NCBI RefSeq assembly: GCF_003985155.1
Contig: NZ_ML133694.1
Coordinates: 186,001 to 250,000, forward strand
Reading direction: 5' to 3'
Source: Rhizobium vallis
GTDB taxonomy: Bacteria; Pseudomonadota; Alphaproteobacteria; Rhizobiales; Rhizobiaceae
Length of the DNA: 64,000 bases
Positions within the stretch are counted from its first letter, which is position 1. Each line of letters begins with the position of its first letter. Position numbers and translations under genes: made by a program. Positions 10,490 to 19,971 of the stretch are shown here, one piece after another. The notes beneath the pieces are model-generated. The model was not told where the DNA came from and made no database searches. It saw only the letters and a list, made by a program, of their open reading frames with translations.

Positions 10490-11353
10490 ATGAAAAACTG
10501 GATGTCGCTGCAGGCCGATTTGGGCAATTTTCAATATCGCAGGAACGTCTATGTCTTCGCGCTGAAGATGAGCTTTCTCGCCGTCATTCTCTCTGGCGTC
10601 ATCATCGCGCTGACGATACCGCCGCTCGGTTTTCTCGGGCTGTTGCCGATGACGCTGCCGCATGCGATCGGCTTCGGCGCGGTTTTTTCCTGGCTCGTCG
10701 GCGGAACGGTTTCCGGCATGCTGTCGCTCGCCGCGGGGTTCACCATGCATGAACTGACGCTGTCGCGGGCGGAATTCGAAAAGCTCAGCCGCACGGATAC
10801 GCTCTCCGGCCTGTTGAACCGGCGTGCTTTCACGGAGGCGCTTGATAACACCGAGGGCGACGCCTCGCTTGTTATTTTCGACGTCGACCGCTTCAAGGCG
10901 ATCAACGATCGTTTCGGCCACGCCTGCGGCGATGCCGTCATCACGGCGGTTTCGGCCGTGCTGACTTCCACCTTCGACGATTTGTCCGTCGTCGCGCGGC
11001 TCGGCGGCGAAGAGTTCGGCGTCATCGTCTCCGGCGAACCGCTGGAGGCGCGAATGGAGCGGATCCAGGCCGTACGGGCGAGCATCGCCGGCAGGCCGAT
11101 CGCGGCGGAAGGGCATAATATCGCCATCACCATTTCGGGGGGCGTCGCCGATCTTATCGCCGGGCGCAACAAGCAGCAGGTCTATGCCTCGGCCGACCGG
11201 GCGCTCTATCTCGCCAAGGCGCTCGGGCGCAATCGCGTCGTGCACGAGCGGGAAGGCCTGCAGCATGCCTGGCACGGGCTTGCCGAAAACGGCCCGGGCG
11301 CCGAGGGCAGGGGGACGGGCAGCGACAACGTGATGCAGGCTTACGGAATATAA
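10490..11353 (+). CDS. Membrane GGDEF diguanylate cyclase
   Basis: 287 residues from ATG 10490 with AGGAAGG upstream; a TTG at 10460 is in frame but less likely. Two or three membrane helices (residues about 22-90) precede a C-terminal GGDEF domain (about 105-270). The domain has TDTLSGLLNRRAF, FDVDRFKAINDRFGH and an intact catalytic GGEEF at residues 172-176. There is no RxxD inhibitory site upstream of GGEEF (DDLSVVARL there), so product inhibition may be absent. It should make cyclic di-GMP from GTP. Its place between ureC and ureE is unusual. Confidence 0.92.
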   Translation: MKNWMSLQADLGNFQYRRNVYVFALKMSFLAVILSGVIIALTIPPLGFLGLLPMTLPHAIGFGAVFSWLVGGTVSGMLSLAAGFTMHELTLSRAEFEKLSRTDTLSGLLNRRAFTEALDNTEGDASLVIFDVDRFKAINDRFGHACGDAVITAVSAVLTSTFDDLSVVARLGGEEFGVIVSGEPLEARMERIQAVRASIAGRPIAAEGHNIAITISGGVADLIAGRNKQQVYASADRALYLAKALGRNRVVHEREGLQHAWHGLAENGPGAEGRGTGSDNVMQAYGI

Positions 11354-11544
11354 AAGCCGGGCGCCCAAAGCGTGCCGCGATCCTTCAGATTCACTTCCCA
11401 TGCTTTAAGTCTTTGATTTTTCGTATGTCCTGATCGCAAGGCCGCTGCAGTCTTTTGCCCCAATGCTGCAAGCGAAAGCCTATTGGTGCTTGCATCGGGA
11501 AAGGCTATTTTGCATGGTCGTCGTCTCATCAAAACGGACATATC

Positions 11545-12150
11545 ATGCAGCGCGTCACCTCCTATCTTCCCGCCGGCACCCCTTCTTCCCATCCGATCGC
11601 CCAGGTCAAGCTGCCGCATGACCTGCGCCATCTTCGCCGCAAGCTCCTGCATCTGGAAAATGGCGAGATGGTCATGCTCGATCTCAAGGATCCGGTGCTT
11701 TTCGCCAATGGCGACCTGCTGGTACGCGATGACGGCGAACTGATCGAGATCCTTGCGGCCGACGAGAAGCTCTTCGAAATTCGCGGACGCGACCGCACGC
11801 ATCTGGTCGAGCTTGCCTGGCATCTCGGCAACCGCCATCTTGCCGCCCAGATCGAAGAAGACCGCATCGTTATCCTGCGCGATCATGTCATTCGTGCCAT
11901 GCTGCAGGGGCTGGGGGCCACGGTCCTGGAGATCGACGAGCCCTTCCAGCCGGCGCGAGGAGCCTATCATTCCCATGGCGGGCAATCACATGATCACGGG
12001 CACGCTGCCCACGATCATGGACATAGTCACGGGCACGATCACGACGACCACGCGCACGACCATGGCCACAAACACGATCACAACTGCAATCACGATCATG
12101 ACCATGACCATGATCACGACCACGGGCATCACGGCCACAAGCTCGATTGA
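11545..12150 (+). CDS. ureE: Urease nickel metallochaperone UreE
   Basis: 201 residues from ATG 11545. The N-terminal domain (1-75) has the UreE features LPHDLRHLRRKLLHL and NGDLLVRDDGELIEI. The C-terminal metal-binding domain has LAWHLGNRHLAAQIEE and DHVIRAMLQGLGA. From about residue 142 the tail is His/Asp-rich: about 26 histidines in 60 residues, with one cysteine. It delivers and probably stores nickel for urease. The tail is long for the family and implies high metal-buffering capacity. ureF starts 6 bases downstream. Confidence 0.96.
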   Translation: MQRVTSYLPAGTPSSHPIAQVKLPHDLRHLRRKLLHLENGEMVMLDLKDPVLFANGDLLVRDDGELIEILAADEKLFEIRGRDRTHLVELAWHLGNRHLAAQIEEDRIVILRDHVIRAMLQGLGATVLEIDEPFQPARGAYHSHGGQSHDHGHAAHDHGHSHGHDHDDHAHDHGHKHDHNCNHDHDHDHDHDHGHHGHKLD

Positions 12151-12156
12151 GGCTCG

Positions 12157-12828
12157 ATGACCGGGGATCTCGAGCTGCAGGCATTGCTGCGCCTGACGGC
12201 ATGGCTCTCGCCAGCCTTCCCAATCGGCGGTTTTGCCTATTCGGGCGGGCTGGAGCGGGCGGTGGCCGATGAGCTCGTCACCGATGCGAGCTCGCTGGCG
12301 GCCTGGATCGGTACGCTGATCGGTCATGGTTCAGCCTGGAACGATGCCGTCTTGCTGGCCGAAAGCCACAAGCGCCATGCCGACTCCGCGCATCTTGCCG
12401 AAATCGCCGCACTCGCCGAGGCGCTCGCCGGATCGCGCGAGCGTCATCAGGAAACGATGCTGCTCGGCGAGGCTTTCGTCGCGGCTGCGCGGGCCTGGCC
12501 GGACAGCGTGTTCGAAAGGTTGCCTCAGAAGGCTGCTTATCCCGTTGCGGTTGGGGCGGTGACGGGCGCGCATGCTATCGCGCCAGAGAAGGCGCTCGCC
12601 GCCTTCCTGCATGCCTATGCCTCACAAGCGGTTTCGGCAGGCATCCGTCTTGGCGTCGCCGGGCAGAAGGATGGGGTTGCCGTGCTTGCCGGTCTCGAAG
12701 CGATCATCGCAGAGATCGCCCGGCAGGCGACCACCTCGACGCTTGACGATCTGGGTTCGGCGACGGTGCAGGCTGATATAGCAAGCCTTCGCCACGAAAC
12801 CCAGGCGACGCGGCTGTTCCGGTCATAG
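12157..12828 (+). CDS. ureF: Urease accessory protein UreF
   Basis: 223 residues, all-helical. The diagnostic motif LSPAFPIGGFAYSGGLE is near residue 20 and the family end RLFRS is present. UreF bridges UreD and UreG in the activation complex and gates GTP hydrolysis by UreG. ATG 12157 follows ureE by 6 bases with GAGG upstream. Length is normal (about 220-230). Confidence 0.95.
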   Translation: MTGDLELQALLRLTAWLSPAFPIGGFAYSGGLERAVADELVTDASSLAAWIGTLIGHGSAWNDAVLLAESHKRHADSAHLAEIAALAEALAGSRERHQETMLLGEAFVAAARAWPDSVFERLPQKAAYPVAVGAVTGAHAIAPEKALAAFLHAYASQAVSAGIRLGVAGQKDGVAVLAGLEAIIAEIARQATTSTLDDLGSATVQADIASLRHETQATRLFRS

Positions 12829-12918
12829 CAGCGATCCAAAATTTCGGGAGCTGCGTCATTTGACGGTGGCGCGCACCAGCGGCGTCGCTATCATCAGGGT
12901 TCGATTGGAGTAAGACAC

Positions 12919-13507
<589 letters not shown>

Positions 13508-13530
<23 letters not shown>

Positions 13531-13741
13531 ATTCGTACGATTTCAGCCCGAATCGACCTAGAGCGATCTCATTTTTCTCGGAGTCGGCATAGGATTCCCA
13601 AGTCTGAGGCACGCCTCCAGGAAGAGCGACCGGCGACGGGCGTTCTTCCCTAACGACGGAAAGCAGCATGGGGCAGCCGCGACAATCGCCGCCGCGTGGA
13701 CACGCGGCCGGAATGCCGGCCTTGCCGTTCGGTGTGCACAT
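13508..13741 (-). CDS. Small Cys-rich protein downstream of hemerythrin gene
   Basis: 77 residues starting at the ATG at 13739-13741, supported by a textbook GGAGAAG ribosome site 5 bases upstream. It opens MCTPNGKAGIPAACPRGGDCRGCPM, so four cysteines fall within about 25 residues in a C-x5-C-x2-C-like spacing, suggesting a metal or Fe-S cluster site. The rest is polar without a recognised domain. It follows the hemerythrin gene by 68 bases on the same strand, so the two are probably one operon. The 3' end overlaps ureG convergently. I do not recognise a family. Confidence 0.55.
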
Positions 13742-13809
13742 GGTTCTTCTCCGGAAATGGTCGACGATGCCACGGGCGGAGCCTCGATCCTCCGCCCGCA
13801 GCAATCTTT

Positions 13810-14517
13810 TCAGGCGGCCAGCTTCAGCGCGTCGGCAAGCATAGCGAAGTCGCCGACCGAAAGCCCCGGACGGACGGCAAAGTCGATGACTGCCTGGAAG
13901 ATTTCCGGCGGCGCATCCTTCTTCATGGCGCCGAGCAGTGCCGCACGCTCGGCCGGATTGATCGCCGGGATCATGAGGCGCATGAAGGCCATGCTCTTCT
14001 CCGGCGGCAGGGAGCCGATAATGCGCATTTCGATGCCGAATATTTCCTGGTCGGTGAAGTTGCGCCACAGCAGAGGGCCGGTCACCGCCTCCTCCTCATG
14101 CATATGTGCGAAGTCGTCGGCGATATAGGCGGCAAAGGCGAGATAGAGTTTGCGGCCGCAGGCGGACTTGTGCAGCGGCCAGGCGTTCTCCCAGGCGACG
14201 ATCAGTTCCTCCAGTTCGCGGAAGGCGGTGCGGTGGTCGTCGTGCTGCTCGTCCAACGTGACGGTCGAGACGCCTTTGGCGGCAAGCGCCGTGTGGATGT
14301 TGTCGTCCTCGTGACTGACGTGGGAGGCGGCAAGCATCAGGTAGTGGCGCAGGTCGCCGATCAGGAAGACCGTCTCCTCGACATTCTGGAAATCGGCCGT
14401 GCCGAGGCGTCCGAGCAGGTCACAGCCGGCCTTGCGCAGGCCCTTGTGTATCGCGCCGTAAATGTCGTAACGGCCGTTGAGATCGGGGATGCTGGTAAGC
14501 GAGAATTCGTGGCTCAC
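13810..14517 (-). CDS. Hemerythrin HHE-domain protein
   Basis: 235 residues, cytoplasmic and mostly helical. The hemerythrin-type di-iron ligand pattern is visible: H24, H69-E70 (SHVSHEDDNIH), H92/H95 (DEQHDDH) and H138/H140-E141 (AHMHEEE). Such proteins bind O2 or NO or help repair iron sites. It is divergent from the two flavin-barrel genes, with an inverted repeat in the shared 166-bp promoter region. Those neighbours suggest gas or redox sensing; the ligand it handles cannot be told from sequence. Confidence 0.85.
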   Translation of the reverse strand: MSHEFSLTSIPDLNGRYDIYGAIHKGLRKAGCDLLGRLGTADFQNVEETVFLIGDLRHYLMLAASHVSHEDDNIHTALAAKGVSTVTLDEQHDDHRTAFRELEELIVAWENAWPLHKSACGRKLYLAFAAYIADDFAHMHEEEAVTGPLLWRNFTDQEIFGIEMRIIGSLPPEKSMAFMRLMIPAINPAERAALLGAMKKDAPPEIFQAVIDFAVRPGLSVGDFAMLADALKLAA

Positions 14518-14616
14518 GATGGTTTTCCTCTCGTTGGCCGGCGCCTCCTTATGTGCGCCGGGCTGATGGCCTGAGATAACCTAGGCCGTTGCGAGGCGCT
14601 TCCTAAAACCATCCTA

Positions 14617-14635
14617 AGCAATTGAAACGATTGCT
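14617..14635. promoter_or_regulatory. Candidate operator between divergent hemerythrin and flavin-barrel genes
   Basis: AGCAAT and ATTGCT form an inverted repeat with a 7-bp spacer. It is flanked by several CCTAA repeats (14602-14606, 14613-14617, 14643-14647). It sits in an AT-rich island midway between the divergent starts, as expected for a regulator shared by both transcripts. The binding protein is unknown; the GAF/winged-helix product at 15157-16503 is a candidate. Confidence 0.4.
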
Positions 14636-14683
14636 AAGAATATCCTAACTAATTATCATCGCCTGACATCGGGGGGACAAGCA

Positions 14684-15160
14684 TTGCTGGGGCCGGAACT
14701 TGTGGAATTCATAGAGAGTCCCGTGATGATCCTGTTCGCGACGCGCGACGAGACCGGCCGGCCGATGATTGGCCGCGGCTCCGGCGTGCGCGTCGACCGG
14801 CAGAGCGGGCATCTGCACTTCCTCGCCTCCCGCAGCCAATGGCCTGATGCCGTGGGCGAGGCGCTGGACGGCCGGCCGATTGCCACGACCTATGTGCGGG
14901 CGGCCGACTACAAGGCCTGCCAGATCAAGGGTCGAGTCCTCACGGCGGGGCCGGCGGATGCCGCCTTCCGGGCACTGGGCCAGTCCTATGTCTCAGAACA
15001 GCTCGCGCGGATGCTGGCGCTCGGGGTCACCCGGATGCAGCTCTCGAGCACACTCTCGGACCAGGAACTCGTCTGCATAACGATCGAGCCGCAGGAGATC
15101 TTCGAGCAGACGCCCGGGCCGGGCTCCGGACGCCGGCTGACGCCGGAAGCCGTCGCATGA
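14684..15160 (+). CDS. Pyridoxamine-phosphate-oxidase-like flavin split-barrel protein
   Basis: 158 residues from TTG 14684, with GGGGGGACA upstream; no better ATG lies in frame nearby. The fold signature is a PNPOx-like FMN-binding split barrel (VMILFATRDETGRPMIGRGSG, LHFLASRSQWPDAV, ACQIKGRVLTAGPADA). It lacks an obvious pyridoxamine phosphate site, so it is more likely a flavin- or heme-binding redox protein. The stop overlaps the next start by 4 bases (ATGA), so it is coupled to the GAF protein. Confidence 0.8.
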   Translation: MLGPELVEFIESPVMILFATRDETGRPMIGRGSGVRVDRQSGHLHFLASRSQWPDAVGEALDGRPIATTYVRAADYKACQIKGRVLTAGPADAAFRALGQSYVSEQLARMLALGVTRMQLSSTLSDQELVCITIEPQEIFEQTPGPGSGRRLTPEAVA

Positions 15161-16503
15161 TTCCGCTCGAAAGGCTGCGGGACAGTTTCGAGGGTGTCAT
15201 TCCTTCCGTCATCGCCACGACCGATGCGGACGGCATGCCCAATATTTCCTATCTCTCACACGTGCATTACGTCGACGAGACGCATGTCGCGCTCTCCGAC
15301 CAGTTCTTTTCCAAGACCGCCGCCAATGTGGCCCGCAACGGGCTTGCGACCGTGATGGTCGTCGATGGCTACAGCGGCCAGCAGCACGTGCTCGACCTGG
15401 TGTTCGAGCGTTCCGAGACGGAGGGCGAGACATTCGAGCGGATGGCGATCCATCTGGCGATCCTGGAAAGCCGGATGAGCGGGATCATGAAGCTGCGCGC
15501 CGTCGACATCTATCACGTGGAGGACTGCCGGGCCGTGCCGGCCCCCCATCCGCTGATCGAGCCGGAGCCGCTCGTGCTGCCCGACTTGATGGGCAAGGTG
15601 GCGAGGCTGACGGCACGGATGTCAGACTGCAGCGATCCGGAAACGCTGCTCGACGTGACGCTTGAGGGCCTCGGCAAGTTCTTCGGCTACAACCATTCCA
15701 TGGTGCTGGTGCCGGACGGCGAACGCGGCGGGCTGACGACGATCGCCAGCCGCGGCTACGACCAGTTCGGTTTTGGCGCCGAGGTTTCTCCCGGGCGCGG
15801 CATTATCGGAATTGCGGCCGAGCGGCAACGCAATGTGCGAATCACCGACTTGAGCCGCGGCCAGCGCTACATCCAGGCGGTGCGGACCATGGCAGGCGTC
15901 GAGGATACGACGCCGATTCCGCTTCCGGCGCTCGACAAGCCACTCAGCCAGATCGCGCTGCCGCTTGTCGCGCGGGGAAGGCTCGTCGGCGTGCTGTTCT
16001 CGGAATCGACGGAACGGTTTACCTTCCGCCATCGCGACGAGGAGGCGCTGATAGTGATCGCCGCGCATCTGGCCACTGCGCTCTCCTTTCATTCCGAGGA
16101 ACGCGAGCGGGCGGAGACGGGCCAGCGCGAGAAGGCGGAGGCGCCAGCCGTCGAGGCGGGGAGCGTGCCTGCCGGTCGGCGCATCGCCGTGCGCTTCTAT
16201 CCACGGGACGGCTCGCTGTTCGTCGACGACGACTATCTCATCCGCGGTGTGCCGGGGCGGCTGCTCCTGCACTTCCTTGAAGACTATGTGCGCATCGGCA
16301 AGCAGGACTTTCTGAACCGCGAGATACGCCGCGACCGGCGCCTGCAACTGCCGGACTTCAAGGACAATCTGGAGACCCGGCTGATCTTGCTGCGCCGGCG
16401 ACTGGAGGAAAAGGCGGGCCCGATCATGCTCGAGCGCGCCGAGCGCGGCCGCCTGCGGCTCATCCTCGCCGGCCGTCCCGAGATTGAGGTGGTGGAAGAC
16501 TGA
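15157..16503 (+). CDS. PNPOx-like + GAF + probable winged-helix protein
   Basis: 448 residues in three parts. Residues 1-140 are a second flavin split barrel (VIATTDADGMPNISYLSHVHY). Residues about 145-315 are a GAF domain (DPETLLDVTLEGLGKFFGYN, SPGRGIIGIAAERQRNVRI, IALPLVARGRLVGVLFSES). Residues about 340-448 (VRFYPRDGSLFVDDDYLIRG onward) resemble an OmpR-type winged helix with its beta-strand lead-in. This looks like a one-component sensor in which a flavin/GAF module controls DNA binding. The domain boundaries are visible; the winged-helix call is inferred and less certain. Confidence 0.75.
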   Translation: MIPLERLRDSFEGVIPSVIATTDADGMPNISYLSHVHYVDETHVALSDQFFSKTAANVARNGLATVMVVDGYSGQQHVLDLVFERSETEGETFERMAIHLAILESRMSGIMKLRAVDIYHVEDCRAVPAPHPLIEPEPLVLPDLMGKVARLTARMSDCSDPETLLDVTLEGLGKFFGYNHSMVLVPDGERGGLTTIASRGYDQFGFGAEVSPGRGIIGIAAERQRNVRITDLSRGQRYIQAVRTMAGVEDTTPIPLPALDKPLSQIALPLVARGRLVGVLFSESTERFTFRHRDEEALIVIAAHLATALSFHSEERERAETGQREKAEAPAVEAGSVPAGRRIAVRFYPRDGSLFVDDDYLIRGVPGRLLLHFLEDYVRIGKQDFLNREIRRDRRLQLPDFKDNLETRLILLRRRLEEKAGPIMLERAERGRLRLILAGRPEIEVVED

Positions 16504-16592
16504 CCGCGGCGGGTTTCCCCTGCTGGCGACAAATCCGACCAAGCGGCGGAATTGATTTCGCTCAAATGCTGAGATGACCGATAAAACGAAAC

Positions 16593-16622
16593 GAGCCGGA
16601 AGATCGCTTCCGGCCCGTTTTG
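16593..16622. terminator. Bidirectional intrinsic terminator
   Basis: A 7-bp stem CCGGAAG/CTTCCGG with a 4-nt loop, extended by GAG/CCC positions, is followed by TTTTGATTT on the plus strand and TCGTTTCGTTTTAT on the minus strand. It sits between the convergent GAF-protein gene and the RND permease gene and can serve both. Confidence 0.75.
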
Positions 16623-16638
16623 ATTTCGCTGACGCTGC

Positions 16639-19600
16639 TCACTCCGCCGCGAAGGGCGGCAGGCGGAGGACATTAGTGTCGTTGGCGCCCTTGCGCTTGC
16701 TTTCCGGCTTCTCGATCGCGGTCAGGCGTTCATCCAGCGCGCCGATATCGCTCTGGTTCTCGCGGGTGACACGGGTGAGATCCTCGCGCGACAGCGGCAG
16801 GTCCTCCTCGTCCTTCCTGCCGACTAAGCGGCCGAACATCCAGCCGAGCAGGCGGGACAGATCGTCCATGATCAGGAAGAAAGAGGGCACGACGACGAGC
16901 GAGAGTACCGTCGAGACGATGATGCCGCCGATCACCGCGGTCGCCATCGGCGCGCGGAACGAGCCGCCTTCGCCGACGCCGAGCGCGGAAGGCAGCATGC
17001 CCGCCGACATGGCAATCGAGGTCATGATGATCGGCCGGGCGCGCTTGCGGCCGGCTTCCACCATCGCCTCGACGCGAGGCATGCCCCGGTGGCGCATCTC
17101 GATAGCGAAATCGACGAGCAGGATGGCGTTCTTGGTGACGACACCCATCAGCATCAGGATACCGATCATGACCGGCATCGACAGCGGGTTGCTGGTGATG
17201 ATCAGTGCGGCGGCGACGCCGCCGATGGCGAGCGGCAGCGAGAACAGGATGGTGAAGGGCTGGATAACATCCTTGAAGAGCAGGATCAGCACCGTCAACA
17301 CCAGCAAGAGGCCCATCAACATGGCGTTGACGAAGCTCTGCTGCATCTCGGTCTGGACCTTGGTATCGCCGCTTTCGGCAAGGTGCACGCTGGCCGGGAT
17401 CTTGGCATCGTTGACGATCTGGCGGAAGCGGGCCGAAGCCGTATCGAGCGCCACCCCCTGCGGCAGGTCGGAGCCGATCGAGACGACGCGGTAGCGGTTG
17501 TTGCGCTTGATCGAGCTGACGCCTTCCGAATAGTCGATATTGGCGACGCTTGCGAGCGGAACGGTGCCGCCGCTGGCGGTCTGGATCTTCAGCGCCCGGA
17601 TGGCCGCAAGGTCGCGGCGCATGTCGACCGCGGCCTGAACCCGGATCGGGATCTGGCGATCGTCGAGCGAGATCTTGGCAAGGGCCGCATCGACATCGCC
17701 GATGGTGGCGACGCGGATCGTCTCGGAGATTTGCTGCGGCGTGATGCCGAGGCGGGCGGCTTCGTCCTTGCGCGGGCGGACCTGCAGTTCCGGACGGGGC
17801 AGGGCGCCGTCGGCGCTGACATTGGCCAGCAGCGGGTCGGCGCGCAGCTTGGATTCCAGAATGCCGACCGCATCATTCAGGTCCTTCTCGTTCTTGGAGA
17901 GGAAGTTGAAGGACAGGTCGCGTTCGCCGCGGTCGTTGAGCTTGAGGATATGGACGTCGGGAATGTCGCGCAGCTTGGCGAAGACTTCCTTTTCGATATT
18001 CCATTGCGGACGTTCGCGGCCGTGGACTTCCACCTTCGGCAGCATCGGACCGATGACTGGAATATGGCCGAGCACGTCGTTGACCACCTTCTTGACCAGC
18101 GACTGGTCGAGCTTGTGAAGTGCAAGTGTGATGGTCGCGCGGCGCAGTTCGAGTTCGCCCTTCGGCGATGCGCCGCCGAGAACGAAGACACTTTCGACGC
18201 CGTTGATGTCCTTGACCCTGTCATAGATCGCATCGGTCGTCTTCTCGGTGTCATCGAGCCGCGCATTGGGCGGCAGTTCGACGGAGAGAACGATGCGCGA
18301 GGCGTCTTCCGGCGGCAGGAAGCTGCCGGGAACCTGCATCAGCAAGAAGACAGAACCGACCAGGAAACCGATCGCAGCAAGCAGGGTCGCGTAACGCGTG
18401 TACCAGTGCCCGGTCGTGCCGCGCACCAGGCGCGTATAGCCCTTCATCAGCAGGCCGTCATTGTCGTGATGGTCTTCCATGCCGTCTTCGGCACGCATCA
18501 GATAGGCGGCCATCATCGGGGTGATGAGGCGCGCCACCATCAGCGAGAAGAAAACGGAAAAGGCGACCGTCAGGCCGAACTGGATGAAGTACTGGCCCGG
18601 AATGCCCGGCATGAAGGAAACCGGCACGAAGACGGCGATGATCGTGAAGGTGGTGGCGATGACGGCAAGGCCGATTTCATCAGCCGCCTCGATCGCCGCC
18701 CGATAGGGTGTCTTGCCCATCTTGATATGGCGGGCAATGTTTTCGATTTCCACGATCGCGTCGTCGACGAGAATACCCGTCGCAAGCGTCAGGGCGAGGA
18801 AGCTGACGAGGTTCAGCGAGAAGCCCATCATGTCCATCACCCAGAAGGTCGGGATCGCGGAGAGCGGCAGCGCGATAGCCGAGATCAGGGTCGCGCGCCA
18901 GTTCCTGAGGAACAGAAGGACGACGATGATGGCAAGCAGTGCGCCTTCGAGCAACGTATCGATGGCCGCTTCGTAGTTGCCGTGAGTGAAATAGACCGAA
19001 TCGTCGATCATCTCGATCTTCACATTCGGGTTTTCGCTCCGCACCTTGTCGAGGCTCTGCGCTACGGTCTTGGCGACGCTGACTTCGCTTGCGCCCTTCG
19101 AGCGGAAGACGCCGAAGGTCACAACAGGCGTATCGTTGAAGCGCGAGAAGGATTTCGGCTCCTCGTAGGTGTCCTTGATGACGCCGAGATCGGATAGCTT
19201 GACGAAACGGCCGCTCGGCAGCGCAATCGTCGTGTCTGCAAGCTCGGCGACGTTGCGGGCGTCGCCGAGAACGCGGATCGCCTGCTCGCTGCCTGCCACC
19301 TGGCCGCGGCCGGAGCCGAGGTCGACGTTGGTGCCGCGCAGCTGCTCGTTCACGCTTGCGGCGGTGATGCCATGGGCGTTGAGCTTGTCGGGGGTGAGTT
19401 CGATGCGCACTTCGCGCTCGGCGCCGCCGTAACGGTCGACGCGGCCGATGCCGGACTGGCCTTGCAGCGAACGCTTGATCGTGTCGTCAACGAACCAGGA
19501 GAGTTCCTCCAGCGACAGGTCAGGCGAGGAAACGGCGAAGGTCTGGATCGCCTGGCCTTCGACATCGACCTTGGAGACGATCGGTTCTTCGATATTTGCC

Positions 19601-19959
19601 GGCAGATTGCTGCGGATACGGTCGATCGCGTCCTTGGTGTCCTGCACGGCCTGTTCGGTCGGCACTTCCATGCGGAACATGACGTTGGTCTGCGAGCTGC
19701 CGTCGGTCACCGTCGACTGGATCTCATCGATGCCGGTGATCGAGGCGACCGCATCTTCGATCTCCTTCGTCACCTGCATTTCGAGTTCGGCAGGCGAGGC
19801 GCCGCTCTGCGTCACACTGATCGAAACGAGCGGCACGTCGATGTTCGGGAAGCGCGTGATCGGCAGCTTGTTGAATGATTGCATGCCGACGAAGATCAGC
19901 AGGCAGAAGGCCAGAAGCGGCGCGATGGGATTTCGAATGGACCAGGCTGAAAAATTCAT
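16639..19959 (-). CDS. RND efflux transporter permease (AcrB/MdtB-like)
   Basis: 1106 residues with twelve membrane segments in the 1+6+5 RND layout. It has the N-terminal MNFSAWSIRNPIAPLLAFCLL and the proton-relay acidic pair in GILVDDAIVEIENIARH (TM4). The periplasmic porter loops lie near residues 40-330 and 560-870. An extra polar C-terminal tail of about 60 residues (GRKDEEDLPLSREDL onward) makes it longer than AcrB. It is an inner-membrane proton-driven exporter of drugs or other hydrophobic compounds. It is encoded 12 bases after its adaptor; no outer-membrane factor is adjacent, so a TolC elsewhere is presumed. Confidence 0.93.
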   Translation of the reverse strand: MNFSAWSIRNPIAPLLAFCLLIFVGMQSFNKLPITRFPNIDVPLVSISVTQSGASPAELEMQVTKEIEDAVASITGIDEIQSTVTDGSSQTNVMFRMEVPTEQAVQDTKDAIDRIRSNLPANIEEPIVSKVDVEGQAIQTFAVSSPDLSLEELSWFVDDTIKRSLQGQSGIGRVDRYGGAEREVRIELTPDKLNAHGITAASVNEQLRGTNVDLGSGRGQVAGSEQAIRVLGDARNVAELADTTIALPSGRFVKLSDLGVIKDTYEEPKSFSRFNDTPVVTFGVFRSKGASEVSVAKTVAQSLDKVRSENPNVKIEMIDDSVYFTHGNYEAAIDTLLEGALLAIIVVLLFLRNWRATLISAIALPLSAIPTFWVMDMMGFSLNLVSFLALTLATGILVDDAIVEIENIARHIKMGKTPYRAAIEAADEIGLAVIATTFTIIAVFVPVSFMPGIPGQYFIQFGLTVAFSVFFSLMVARLITPMMAAYLMRAEDGMEDHHDNDGLLMKGYTRLVRGTTGHWYTRYATLLAAIGFLVGSVFLLMQVPGSFLPPEDASRIVLSVELPPNARLDDTEKTTDAIYDRVKDINGVESVFVLGGASPKGELELRRATITLALHKLDQSLVKKVVNDVLGHIPVIGPMLPKVEVHGRERPQWNIEKEVFAKLRDIPDVHILKLNDRGERDLSFNFLSKNEKDLNDAVGILESKLRADPLLANVSADGALPRPELQVRPRKDEAARLGITPQQISETIRVATIGDVDAALAKISLDDRQIPIRVQAAVDMRRDLAAIRALKIQTASGGTVPLASVANIDYSEGVSSIKRNNRYRVVSIGSDLPQGVALDTASARFRQIVNDAKIPASVHLAESGDTKVQTEMQQSFVNAMLMGLLLVLTVLILLFKDVIQPFTILFSLPLAIGGVAAALIITSNPLSMPVMIGILMLMGVVTKNAILLVDFAIEMRHRGMPRVEAMVEAGRKRARPIIMTSIAMSAGMLPSALGVGEGGSFRAPMATAVIGGIIVSTVLSLVVVPSFFLIMDDLSRLLGWMFGRLVGRKDEEDLPLSREDLTRVTRENQSDIGALDERLTAIEKPESKRKGANDTNVLRLPPFAAE

Positions 19960-19971
19960 CGGATGGTCTCT

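Noticed and set aside
11980..12150. His-codon repeats in ureE as a tandem DNA repeat or CRISPR-like array
   Set aside because: The CAC/CAT GAC/GAT pattern is codon repetition encoding a metal-binding tail, with no regular repeat-spacer unit.
17089..19197. A 702-residue open frame on the plus strand opposite the RND permease
   Set aside because: It lies entirely antisense to a convincing RND permease, is rich in Arg, Asp and His as expected from reversed high-GC codons, and has no domain or ribosome site.
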